In this document: positions 39,947 to 49,200 of the stretch, one piece after another | Position numbering within the stretch: the first letter of the stretch is position 1 | Layout: every line of letters starts with the position of its first letter | NCBI RefSeq assembly: GCF_000349325.1 | Contig: NC_020504.1 | Span: 6,730,053 to 6,794,052 of the forward strand | Reading direction: 5' to 3' | Source of the DNA: Streptomyces davaonensis JCM 4913 | GTDB taxonomy: Bacteria; Actinomycetota; Actinomycetes; Streptomycetales; Streptomycetaceae | DNA: 64,000 bases | Translations under genes and position numbers: made by a program | Notes under the pieces: generated by a model | What the model was told of the DNA's origin: nothing | Databases searched by the model: none | What the model saw: the letters and a program-made list of their open reading frames with translations, nothing else

Positions 39947-40966
39947 ATGACCGCCGTTCCCGACGAGGCAGCCGACCCGACCTTCTTCACACTGGACGCC
40001 GCGAAGGCGGACCTGATGCAGGTGGAATCACTCACCACCGCCTGCCTGAACTGGGACTACGGCAAGCGTGACAGCCGGGTGTGGAGCCTGTACGAGAAGA
40101 ACAAGGCGTCGCAGTGGAACGCCACGACCGACATCGACTGGGACCACGACGTCCGCTTCGGTGCGGAGCTGACGGAGGAGAACGGCGCGCGGCTGGCCGG
40201 CTTCGTCGTCGGCGAGGGCAGTCCGGTGCCGCGCGAGCTGCTCACCCAGTTCCGCTGGGAGTACCAGGCGTGGATGTGCAGCCAGTTCCTGCACGGTGAG
40301 CAGGGCGCGCTGGTGACCACGGCCCGGCTGGTGGAGACCGTGCCCGACATGGACGCCAAGACCTACGCCGCTTCCCAGGTGGCCGACGAGGCCCGGCACG
40401 TCGAGGCGTTCGCGAAGTACATGGACGAGAAGCTGGGCACCGTCTACCCGGTCAACCCCGGCCTCGGCACCCTGCTGCACGACGTGCTGTCGGAGTCGCG
40501 GTGGGACATCGTCTACCTCGGCATGCAGGTGGTGATGGAGGGCCTTGCGATCACCGGGCTGCGGCTGGCGAGCAGCGGCTTCGGCGACCCGCTGATCCGG
40601 CAGATCACCAAGATGGTCGCGGCCGACGAGGCCCGGCACATCGCCTTCGGTGTCACCATGCTGACCGGCATGTACCAGGACGCGATGTCGGCCGAGCTGA
40701 AGGAGCGCGAGGACTTCCTGATGGAGTCCATCCGGCTGATGTCGACCCGGTTCATGCTCCGCGAGGTCTGGGAGCGCATGGAGCTGGACGTGGACAAGGG
40801 CCTGCGCTTCGCCCGCACCAACCCGATGATGGCCACCTACCGGCAGCTGCTCTTCCAGCAGGTCGTGCACGTACTGCGGCAACTGGGCCTGCTGACCGAG
40901 CGGGTGAAGGAGCTGCTGCTCGCCGAGAACCTGGTGCGCCCCGAGACCATGGTGTCGACCCGCTGA
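39947..40966 (+). CDS. Ferritin-like diiron oxygenase
   Basis: A 339-residue helical protein with a complete set of diiron ligands: Glu in FLHGEQGAL, a DEARH motif (ADEARHVEAF), Glu in VVMEGLAI and a second DEARH (ADEARHIAFG). That is two ExxH plus two Glu, as in carboxylate-bridged desaturases, N-oxygenases and hydroxylases. Substrate is not evident; with a fatty acyl-AMP ligase next door, oxidation or desaturation of the lipid is a fair guess, while N- or beta-hydroxylation of an amino acid is an alternative. The ATG at 39947 follows GAGGAG at a rather long spacing. Monocistronic with its own terminator. Confidence 0.82.
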   Translation: MTAVPDEAADPTFFTLDAAKADLMQVESLTTACLNWDYGKRDSRVWSLYEKNKASQWNATTDIDWDHDVRFGAELTEENGARLAGFVVGEGSPVPRELLTQFRWEYQAWMCSQFLHGEQGALVTTARLVETVPDMDAKTYAASQVADEARHVEAFAKYMDEKLGTVYPVNPGLGTLLHDVLSESRWDIVYLGMQVVMEGLAITGLRLASSGFGDPLIRQITKMVAADEARHIAFGVTMLTGMYQDAMSAELKEREDFLMESIRLMSTRFMLREVWERMELDVDKGLRFARTNPMMATYRQLLFQQVVHVLRQLGLLTERVKELLLAENLVRPETMVSTR

Positions 40967-41001
40967 ACACCGGCGGCCCGCTGAACCCCCGAGGCACAGA
41001 A

Positions 41002-41032
41002 ACGGCCCGGCGTCCCAGAGACGCCGGGCCGT
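41002..41032. terminator. Bidirectional terminator between diiron oxygenase and acyl-AMP ligase genes
   Basis: Perfect 13-bp arms ACGGCCCGGCGTC / GACGCCGGGCCGT with a 5-nt loop between two convergent stop codons. Confidence 0.9.
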
Positions 41033-41045
41033 TGCCGTACGGCCT

Positions 41046-42677
41046 TCAGTCCGCCGTGAGCGGACGCGGCTCCGCGGGGAACGAGCCCGCGCACATCTCC
41101 TGCCACAGGACACGGCGCCGCGGCTTTCCGCTGGAGGTGACCGCGATGCCGCCGCGGGGGACCTCGATGGAGAGCAGCTCGGCGTCCCCGAGCCACTCGG
41201 CGAGGACCTCGTGGGCGATGCCCCGCCACTCCGGCCGGCCCCCGGCGAACAGGGCCACGCCGGTCGGCGTGCCGTCGCGGACGCCGAGCAGGACGGCGAC
41301 CCGGCGCTCGGGGATGCCCCGCTGGTGCAGCAGGGTCTCCAGGCTCTCGGCGAAGACCATCTTGCCGCTCACCTTCAGACCGTCACCCAGCCTGCCGATC
41401 ACGAACAGCTGCCCCTCGCGCAGGAATCCGGCGTCACCGGTGTGCAGCCCGCTCTCCCCGATGCTCGTCCCGGAGGCGGAGCCCGCGTCACCGACGTACC
41501 CGCTCGTCAGGGACACCCCCTTGACGATGATCTCGCCGACCTGACCGTCCGGCAGCGCCTCGCCGTCCTCATCCACGACCGTCACCGTCCGGCCCGCCAG
41601 CGGACGGCCGCAGCCGACCACCTCGGTGCCCGCCAGGGACGCCGCGTGCCCGGCGTCCGGCCGGCCCGTGGTCCAGCCCTCCCCGGGCGGCAGCCCGGTC
41701 ACCGCGAGGGTGGCCTCCGCGCTGCCGTACGCCGGGACCAGCGCGCCGCGGTCGAGGCCGTGCGGCCCGAGCAGCGCGTGGAAGTCGTCCAGCACCCGCG
41801 GGTCGACGCGCTCCGCGCCGATGATGACGGCCCGCATCGCGTCGAAGCTGAGCCCGTCGAGATCGGCGGGCCGCACCCGGCGAAGGATGTACGACAGGCC
41901 GAAGTTGGGCATGGCCGTCATCACGATGCGCCGGTCGCTGAGGCAGCGCAGGTAGTTCAGCGGCGAGCGGATGAAATCGTCGGGCTGGAACATGAACCCG
42001 TCGAAGCCGGTGACGACGACGTTCAGCAGGAAGCCGACGAGCCCCATGTCGTGGTGGACGGGCAGCCAGCTCGCCGCCGGGTACTCCGGTGCGCAGCCGA
42101 GCCAGGCGCCCATCCCGGAGATGTTGGTGGCCAGGGCCTCGTTGGAGATCCGCACTCCGCGGGAGAAGCCGCTCGACCCCGAGGTGAACTGGATCAGCGC
42201 GGTCTCGGGGAGCGGCAGCGGCGCGGCGAGCGGCTCGGCCCCGGCGACGAGTTCGTCGAAGACGACCGGTTCACCGAGGCCCGCGTCGGCGGAGATCTTG
42301 CGGATCCGCTCCAGCGACTCGTCGTCGCAGACGACGGCCCGGGGGCGGACGGTGGCCAGCAGGTGGGCGGCGTGCGTGGCGTACTCGTCGGCCCGCTGGA
42401 AGGCGAAGGGCGGGGCGATGGAGCAGGGGGTCGCGCCGGCCGCGAGCGCGCCGAAGAACCCGGCGACGAAACCCGGGCTGGAGCGCTGCACCAGGGCCAC
42501 CGCGTCCCCCGGCCCAACACCGTGCGCGCGCAGGGCGCTCGCCGTCCTGAGCACCAGGGAGCGCAGATCGCCGTAGGACCAGAAGTCCCAGTCGCCGTCG
42601 CGGTTCGCGTAGTACAGGCCACGCTCGGCGGACGCCTCGTCCAGCCAGTCGAGCAGGCCCCGGTCCGGGATTGCCAA
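41046..42677 (-). CDS. Fatty acyl-AMP ligase (FAAL-like)
   Basis: A 543-residue ANL-superfamily enzyme. ATP-binding is at FTSGSSGFSRGV, the SWLPVHHDMGLVG motif and PAYGSAEATLAV are characteristic of FAALs, and the C-terminal domain follows IGRLGDGLKVSGKMVFAE. FAALs make acyl-adenylates and pass the fatty acid to a carrier protein rather than to CoA. It should load the stand-alone ACP encoded at 56.9 kb to start the lipopeptide. The start is a TTG at 42675-42677 preceded by GAGGAC. It is transcribed alone and has its own copy of the cluster motif. Confidence 0.88.
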   Translation of the reverse strand: MAIPDRGLLDWLDEASAERGLYYANRDGDWDFWSYGDLRSLVLRTASALRAHGVGPGDAVALVQRSSPGFVAGFFGALAAGATPCSIAPPFAFQRADEYATHAAHLLATVRPRAVVCDDESLERIRKISADAGLGEPVVFDELVAGAEPLAAPLPLPETALIQFTSGSSGFSRGVRISNEALATNISGMGAWLGCAPEYPAASWLPVHHDMGLVGFLLNVVVTGFDGFMFQPDDFIRSPLNYLRCLSDRRIVMTAMPNFGLSYILRRVRPADLDGLSFDAMRAVIIGAERVDPRVLDDFHALLGPHGLDRGALVPAYGSAEATLAVTGLPPGEGWTTGRPDAGHAASLAGTEVVGCGRPLAGRTVTVVDEDGEALPDGQVGEIIVKGVSLTSGYVGDAGSASGTSIGESGLHTGDAGFLREGQLFVIGRLGDGLKVSGKMVFAESLETLLHQRGIPERRVAVLLGVRDGTPTGVALFAGGRPEWRGIAHEVLAEWLGDAELLSIEVPRGGIAVTSSGKPRRRVLWQEMCAGSFPAEPRPLTAD

Positions 42678-42716
42678 CGTCCTCGTCCTCTCGGGGAGTT
42701 CATGGGAAGCGGGTAA

Positions 42717-42802
42717 GGCCTGTCCGGCGGATCAGACCGACGTCGCGCGGGGCCGGTGAGGGGGCCCGTCACGTGCGGTCGGCCCGATCCGCCGGACAGG
42801 CC
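42717..42802. repeat. 86-bp inverted-repeat element, MITE-like
   Basis: Perfect 17-bp terminal inverted repeats GGCCTGTCCGGCGGATC / GATCCGCCGGACAGGCC enclose 52 bp. It lies in the 369-bp divergent region between the acyl-AMP ligase and NRPS-B, before the two cluster motifs. It has no coding capacity and no clear target-site duplication. The rest of that region holds the two motifs and no other feature I can defend. Confidence 0.75.
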
Positions 42803-42837
42803 CTGGTGGTCAGCATCGGTCCGGTGCGCGGGGTGCG

Positions 42838-42856
42838 CCAGGCAGGGCGCCGGTAA
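42838..42856 (-). promoter_or_regulatory. Cluster direct-repeat motif, acyl-AMP ligase gene
   Basis: On the minus strand: TTACCGGCGCCCTGCCTGG, one mismatch (A for G) in the first half-site, 160 bp upstream of the start codon. Confidence 0.6.
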
Positions 42857-42894
42857 CTCCGGCGGTCAGGCGGCAGCTCGACCAGCAACAGCGA

Positions 42895-42913
42895 TTGCCG
42901 GTCGGTTGCCTGG
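42895..42913 (+). promoter_or_regulatory. Cluster direct-repeat motif, NRPS-B operon
   Basis: TTGCCGGTCGGTTGCCTGG, 133 bp upstream of the NRPS-B start codon and 38 bp from the divergent ligase motif. Confidence 0.65.
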
Positions 42914-43046
42914 TCCCGGGAGCCGCCACAGATGCAGCATCGACCGGGTTCACGCGCCCGATCCGCCGTACGAGCTCACCCGTCCGCAGCGCCGAGCCGG
43001 ACCGGGCGTCGAGCCGTCGCAGTGCACGAGAGCGGTTACGACCTTG

Positions 43047-46000
43047 ATGACTTCACCCGACGCCGACAGCGACCTGCTTCCGCTCACCGCCGCCCAGCGG
43101 GGGGTGTTCCACGCGCAGCGGCTTCAGCCCGGCAACGCGGCCTACAACGCGGTCGCCGTCATGGAGGTCCGCGGACCGTTCGACGGGGCCCTGCTGCGGT
43201 ACGCGATCCGCCGGGCCGAGGCGGAGAGCGGCACCTGGGACGTCGAGCTCGTGGAGCGGCCGGACGGCCTGTACCAGCGGCCGCTCCCGCCGGGCTGCTC
43301 GACCTGGCGGGAGCTGGACCTCAGCGGTGAGAGCGACCCGGTCGCCGCCGCCTGGGAGTTGATCGACCGGGACCGCAGCACCGCGATCGACCTGTTGAAG
43401 GACCCCCTGTGCGGGCATCTGCTGATGCACGTGGGCCCCGATCGTCACCTGTGGTACCAGCGCAGCCACCACGTCCTGTCCGACGCCTACGGCTCCATGC
43501 TGCACTCGCGGCGGATCGCCGAGCACTACGAGGCGCTGACCACGGGCGCGGAGCCGGCCGGTGAACCGCTGGGCGGGATACGGGAGTTGCTGGCGGAGGA
43601 GGCCGACTACCGCGCCTCGGACGACTACACCGCGGACCGGGAGTACTGGAACCGCACCTTCGCCGACCGGCCCGACGTCGCCTCGCCCGCGCCGGGCGTG
43701 CCGACCGCCGCCGCGGAACGGGCGCTCTCCACCACGACCCACCTGACGCAGGGCGAACTCCGGGCCCTGCACACCGCGGGCCGCGAGGCGCGCGCTCCGT
43801 GGACGGTGGTGATGATGACCGCGGTCGCCGCCTATCTGCACGGGGTGACCGGGGTCGAGGACCTGACCGTCGGAGTCCCGGTCACCGCACGGTTCGGCGC
43901 CTCCCGGAACGTGCCCGGCATGCTGTCCAACACCCTCCCGCTGCGGCTGTCCGTCAGCCCCGCCGCGGGCCGCAGGGACCTGGTCCGGCAGACCGCGGCG
44001 CGACTCGGCGAACTCCTCACCCATCAGCGCTACCCCTACGACGAACTCCGCCGCGATCTACGGCTGTTGGGCACGAACGAGCAGGTCTTCGGCGTCCTGG
44101 TCAACATCATGCCGACCGGTTCCGAGACGGCGTTCACCGGGCGCGAGGCGGAGCTGACCGCCCTGTCCGGGGGACCGGTCATCGACCTCAACATCACCTG
44201 CCACCCCGACCCGGACGGCAAGGGCGCCCGCGTCGAGTTCGAGGCCAACCCCGACCGCTACAGCGCCGCCGAACTCGCCGCTCACCAGGCCCGGTTCACC
44301 GACTTCCTGCCCCGGTTCCTGGCCGCGGCGCCGGATCTGCCGCTGGCCCGGGTGGACGTCCTCACCGCGGACGAACGCCCGCAGGCACTCGACGCCGGAC
44401 GGCGGGCGGGACAGGTGGAGCGAGTCGCGCCACGGACCTTTCCGCAGCTGTTCGAGGAGCAGGTCCGGAACACCCCGCACGCCTGCGCGGTGCTCTCCCC
44501 GACCGGACGGCTCGACTACGCCGAACTCAACGCGCGCGCCAACCAGTTGGCCCGCGCGCTGGTGGAGCGGGGCGCCGGGCCCGAGACACTGGTGGCCGTC
44601 GCGTTGCCGCGCGGCACCGCCCAACTGACGGCCGTCGTCGCCGTACTGAAGTCGGGAGCCGCCTATCTGCCGGTGGACCTCGACTACCCGCGGGCCCGGA
44701 TCACCGACATGCTCACCGACACCCGCCCCCTGCTGGTGCTGACCATGCGCGACACCGACGACCCGACGCCGGCCCCGGGAGTCGAGCGACTCCACGTGGA
44801 CGACGCCGCGGTCGTGGACGGCCGCCCCGACACCGACCTGCACGACCACGACCGCCGCGAGCCGCTGCACCCCGGCCACCCCGCCTACGTCATCTACACC
44901 TCCGGCTCGACCGGCCGCCCCAAGGGCGTCGTCGTCACCCACACCGGCCTCGCCGCCCTCCTCCGGCATCAGCGGGACCTGCTGCGCCTGACCCCGGACA
45001 GCCGGGTGCTCCAGTTCGCGTCGCCGAGTTTCGACGCCTCGGTGTGGGAGCTGTGCGTGGCGCTGCTCACCGGGGCCGCCGCGGTGGTCGCGCCCGCGGA
45101 ACGGCTGACGCCGGGCCCGCCGCTGGCCGCCCTGGTGGCCGAACTCGGCGTCGACTGCCTGCTGTTGGCCCCCTCGGCGCTGACGGCCGTACCGCCGGAC
45201 GGTCTGCCGCCGGGCATCAACCTGGTGGTGGGCGCCGAGGCATGCGCCCCGGAACTGGTCGAGCGCTGGTCCCCGGGCCGCCACATGGTCAACGCCTACG
45301 GCCCCACCGAGTCGACGGTCATCGCCACCCAGAGCGCCGCTCTGTCCGGCCGCACCGTACCGCCCATGGGGTATGCGACCCCCGGCACCCGGATCAGGCT
45401 GCTGGACGCGGCGCTGCGGCCGGTGCCGCCCGGGGTGGCGGGCGAGGTCTACCTGAGCGGCGACGGACTCGCCCGCGGTTATCTCGGCCGTCCCGGCACC
45501 ACCGCGGAACGGTTCGTCGCCGACCCCTTCGGCGCACCCGGCGCGCGGATGTACCGCACCGGCGACCTGGCGCGCTGCACGCCCGACGGTGAACTGGTCT
45601 ATCTGGGCCGCGCCGACAGCCAGGTCAAGGTGCGCGGGTTCCGTATCGAGCTGGGCGAGGTCGAGGACGTCCTCACCCGGGCGCCCGGCGTCGCCGGGGC
45701 CGTGGTGACGGTCCGCGAGGACCAGCCGGGGCGCAAGCAGCTGGCCGCGTACGTCGTGCCCGCGCCCGGCGTGTTCGAGCCGGAGCCCGCCGCGCTGCGG
45801 GAGTTCGCCGCCGAGCTGCTGCCGGGCTACATGGTCCCGGCGGCCGTGACCGTGCTCGACGCCTTCCCGCGCACCCCCAGCGGCAAGCTGGACCTCAAGG
45901 CCCTGCCCGCACCGCTCTTCCAGGCCGCGAGCGCCTACCGGGCACCGGAATCGGAGCGGGAGCGCATCCTGCACGCCGTGTTCACCGAGGTCCTCGGCCT

Positions 46001-46259
46001 GGACCGGATCGGCGTCGACGACAGCTTCTTCGACCTCGGCGGCGACTCGGTCGTCGCCATGCAGACGGCAGCCCGTGCTCATGAGGCCGGGCTCGACCTC
46101 ACCGCTCAGGACGTGTTCGTCCACAAGACCGTCGCCCGGCTCGCCGACGTGGCCCGGGACGCCGTACCGCAGACCGCGCCGCGCCGTGCCGAGGAACTCG
46201 TGCGGCTGGACGCGGACGAACTCGACGAGCTCGAAGCCCAGTGGGAGACAACACTGTGA
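43047..46259 (+). CDS. Non-ribosomal peptide synthetase, C-A-PCP (NRPS-B, likely starter module)
   Basis: A 1070-residue, one-module synthetase. The condensation domain (about 8-430) has HHVLSDAYG near 140, a form of HHxxxDG with Ala after the Asp. The adenylation domain has [11 protein letters not shown] near 616 and FDASVWE near 661; the hand-read code is D-A-W-L-V-G-A-V-I, which suggests a bulky hydrophobic residue such as Leu. The carrier Ser is in LGGDSV near 997. An N-terminal condensation domain and a nearby FAAL/ACP set argue that it N-acylates the first residue. The C-terminal acidic segment is probably a docking helix for NRPS-C. ATG at 43047; weak ribosome-binding site. Confidence 0.93.
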   Translation: MTSPDADSDLLPLTAAQRGVFHAQRLQPGNAAYNAVAVMEVRGPFDGALLRYAIRRAEAESGTWDVELVERPDGLYQRPLPPGCSTWRELDLSGESDPVAAAWELIDRDRSTAIDLLKDPLCGHLLMHVGPDRHLWYQRSHHVLSDAYGSMLHSRRIAEHYEALTTGAEPAGEPLGGIRELLAEEADYRASDDYTADREYWNRTFADRPDVASPAPGVPTAAAERALSTTTHLTQGELRALHTAGREARAPWTVVMMTAVAAYLHGVTGVEDLTVGVPVTARFGASRNVPGMLSNTLPLRLSVSPAAGRRDLVRQTAARLGELLTHQRYPYDELRRDLRLLGTNEQVFGVLVNIMPTGSETAFTGREAELTALSGGPVIDLNITCHPDPDGKGARVEFEANPDRYSAAELAAHQARFTDFLPRFLAAAPDLPLARVDVLTADERPQALDAGRRAGQVERVAPRTFPQLFEEQVRNTPHACAVLSPTGRLDYAELNARANQLARALVERGAGPETLVAVALPRGTAQLTAVVAVLKSGAAYLPVDLDYPRARITDMLTDTRPLLVLTMRDTDDPTPAPGVERLHVDDAAVVDGRPDTDLHDHDRREPLHPGHPAYVIYTSGSTGRPKGVVVTHTGLAALLRHQRDLLRLTPDSRVLQFASPSFDASVWELCVALLTGAAAVVAPAERLTPGPPLAALVAELGVDCLLLAPSALTAVPPDGLPPGINLVVGAEACAPELVERWSPGRHMVNAYGPTESTVIATQSAALSGRTVPPMGYATPGTRIRLLDAALRPVPPGVAGEVYLSGDGLARGYLGRPGTTAERFVADPFGAPGARMYRTGDLARCTPDGELVYLGRADSQVKVRGFRIELGEVEDVLTRAPGVAGAVVTVREDQPGRKQLAAYVVPAPGVFEPEPAALREFAAELLPGYMVPAAVTVLDAFPRTPSGKLDLKALPAPLFQAASAYRAPESERERILHAVFTEVLGLDRIGVDDSFFDLGGDSVVAMQTAARAHEAGLDLTAQDVFVHKTVARLADVARDAVPQTAPRRAEELVRLDADELDELEAQWETTL

Positions 46260-49200
46260 GACAGACATCCCTGGAAGCCGTGCTGCCGCTCACCCCGCTT
46301 CAGCAGGGCATCCTCTTCCACGCGCTGTACGAGGAGCCGCAGGACAGCGGCGAGCAGGTGGACTTCTACGTCGTCCAGACGCCGCTGGAGCTGGTCGGCC
46401 CGCTCGACAAGGACGTACTGCGCCGCTCCTGCCAGGCTCTGCCGGACCGGCATGCCGCCCTGCGGGCCGGGTTCCTGCGGCGCCGCTCGGGCGAGACCGT
46501 GCAGGCCGTCGCGAAGTCGGTCGAGCCCGCCTGGGAAGAGGCCGACCTGAGCGGCTTCGACGCCGAGGAGCGCCGGGTGCGCCTCGCCCGGCTGCTGGCC
46601 GAGGACCGGGCGCGCCGCTTCGACCTGGCCAAGCCGCCGCTGCTGAGGTTCACGCTGATCCGGCTCGCCCCGGAGCGGCATGTCCTGGTGCTGACCAACC
46701 ATCACATCGTGCTGGACGGCTGGTCCCTGCCGCTGGTCCTCGCCGACCTGTTTCGCCTCTACCGGGACGGCGGGTCCGCCGACGCCCTGGAACCGGCCGT
46801 AGGGTTCGGGGACTACCTCGGCTGGCTCGCGGAGCAGGACCGGGAGGCGGCGGCGCAGGCCTGGCGGTCCGCGCTGGCCGGCCTGGACGGCCCGACGCTG
46901 GTGGCGCGCGGCACGGCCGGACCGCAGGCTCCGGGGCAGCGGCGCGTGATCGCCGAGCTGACCGAGACGGACACCGCCCGCCTCACCACCATGGCCCGCG
47001 CCCACGACCTCACCCTCAACACCGTGGTCCAGGGCGGGTGGGCGCTGCTGCTGACGGTGCTGACCGGGCAGCCGGACGTCGTCTACGGCAACACGGTCGC
47101 CGGGCGCCCGCCTCAACTGCCCGGCGCCGAGCGCATGGTCGGGCTGATGATGAACACGGTGCCCGCGCGGGTCCGGGTCGACCCCGCCGAGCCCATCGCC
47201 CGGCTGCTGGCCCGCGTCCAGGCCGAGCAGGCGGCGCAGGCCCGTCACGACTACCTGGGCCTCGCCGACATCCACCGCGCGGTCGGCGTCCCCGAACTCT
47301 TCGACACCACGGTCGCCTTCGAGAACGTCCCCGTCGACGGCGTCGTGCGCGGCGCCGAGGTCCCCGGGCTCGCGGTCACGCTGATGCGGGACGCCGTGGA
47401 GGACGCCTTCGAGGGCACCCACTACCCGCTGAGCCTGGCCGTCCACCCGGGCGAACGGCTCCGCTTCGAGCTCAACCACCGCGAGGACGCCGTCCCCGCG
47501 GCGCAGGCCACCGACATCCTGCGCAGGCTGTGCGCGGTACTGCGCGACATCGCCGAGCGGCCCGAGGAGCCCGCCGGTCGGCTGCCCGCGCTCACGGACG
47601 CCGAGCGGCACGCGATCGTACAGACCTCCCGCGGCCGTATCTTCGTCCACGCGAGCCGGACCCTGCCCGAGGTGTTCGAGGCGCAGGTGCGGGCGACACC
47701 GGCCGCGGTCGCCGTCGGCGACGGCACCCGGCGGCTGACGTTCGCCCAGCTCAACGCCGAGGCCAACCGGCTCGCCCGGCTGCTCGTCGCCCGCGGCGCC
47801 GGACCTGACAGGCTCGTCGGCGTCGCCCTGCCCAGGACCACCGACGCGGTGGTGGCGATCCTGGCCGTACTGAAGTCGGGCGCCGCCTATCTGCCGGTCG
47901 ACACCGAGCACCCGGCGGAGCGGATCGCCGCCTTGTGCGCTGAGACCGACCCCGTCGTCGTCCTGGCCACCGCCAAGACCGAACTGCCCGACACGGTGCC
48001 GGTCCTGCCGCTCGACGGGACGGACCTGCCCGAGGAGGCGGCGGACCTCACCGACGCGGACCGCACGGCCCCGCTGCTGCCCGCACATCTGGCCTACGTC
48101 ATCCACACCTCCGGCTCCACCGGCCGGCCCAAGGGCGTGGCCGTCGAGCACCGCAACCTGGTCAACATGTTCCACAGCCACCGGGCGAACTTCTTCGACC
48201 CGGAGCGGGAGCGCGCGGGCGGGCGGCCGCTGCGCGCGGCGCTCACCAACTCCCTGGGCTTCGACGCCTCCTGGAGCCAGCTGCTGTGGATGGTCGCGGG
48301 CCATGAACTCGACCTGGTCGACGACACCGTCCGCCGTGACGCCGTGGCCCTCGTCGCGCATGTGGCGGACGCGGAAGTGGACGTCGTGGACACCACACCG
48401 TCCGTCGCCCGCCAGATGCTCGCGGCCGGGCTGTTCGAGACGCCGGGGCGGCGGCCCCGGGTGCTCGCGCTCGGCGGCGAGGAGGCCGGCGAGGACCTGT
48501 GGAGCGAACTGCTGGGCGTGCCCGGCCTGTCGGTGTACAACCTCTACGGCCCCGCCGAGTGCACCGTCGACGCCATGCACTGGCAGGGCGCACCCGGCTC
48601 CCGCCCGGCCATCGGCGTACCCGCCGACAACGCTCGCGTGTACCTCCTCGACGCCTTCCTGCGCCCGGTGCCCGACGGGGCCGTCGGCGAGCTGTACATC
48701 GCCGGATCCGGGGTGGCCCGCGGCTATCTGGACCGGCCGGGCCTGACGGCGGAACGGTTCGTGGCCGATGTGTTCGGCGCACCGGGTGCCCGCATGTACC
48801 GCACCGGTGACCTGGGCCGACGTGGTCCGGACGGGGCCGTGGAGTACATCGGCCGGTCGGACTTCCAGGTCAAGGTGCGCGGTCACCGCATCGAACTCGG
48901 CGAGATCGAGGCGGCGTTGGCGGCCGACCCGGCCGTGGCGCAGGCGGTGGCGGCGGCTCCGGCGGACGACAAGGGCGGGCGGCGCATCGTGGGGTACGTC
49001 CGTCCCGCGCCCGGTGCCCGGATCCGGCCCGAGGAGCTGCGCGAGGCGGTCGCGCGGCGGCTGCCCGCCTACATGGTCCCGGCGCTGGTGATGGTCGTGG
49101 ACACCTTCGCGCTCACCCCCAACGGGAAGGTGGACCGCCGGGCCCTGCCCGACCCGCGGTTCAAGGCAGCCGGTGCCCACCGGGCGCCGGAGACCGAGCG

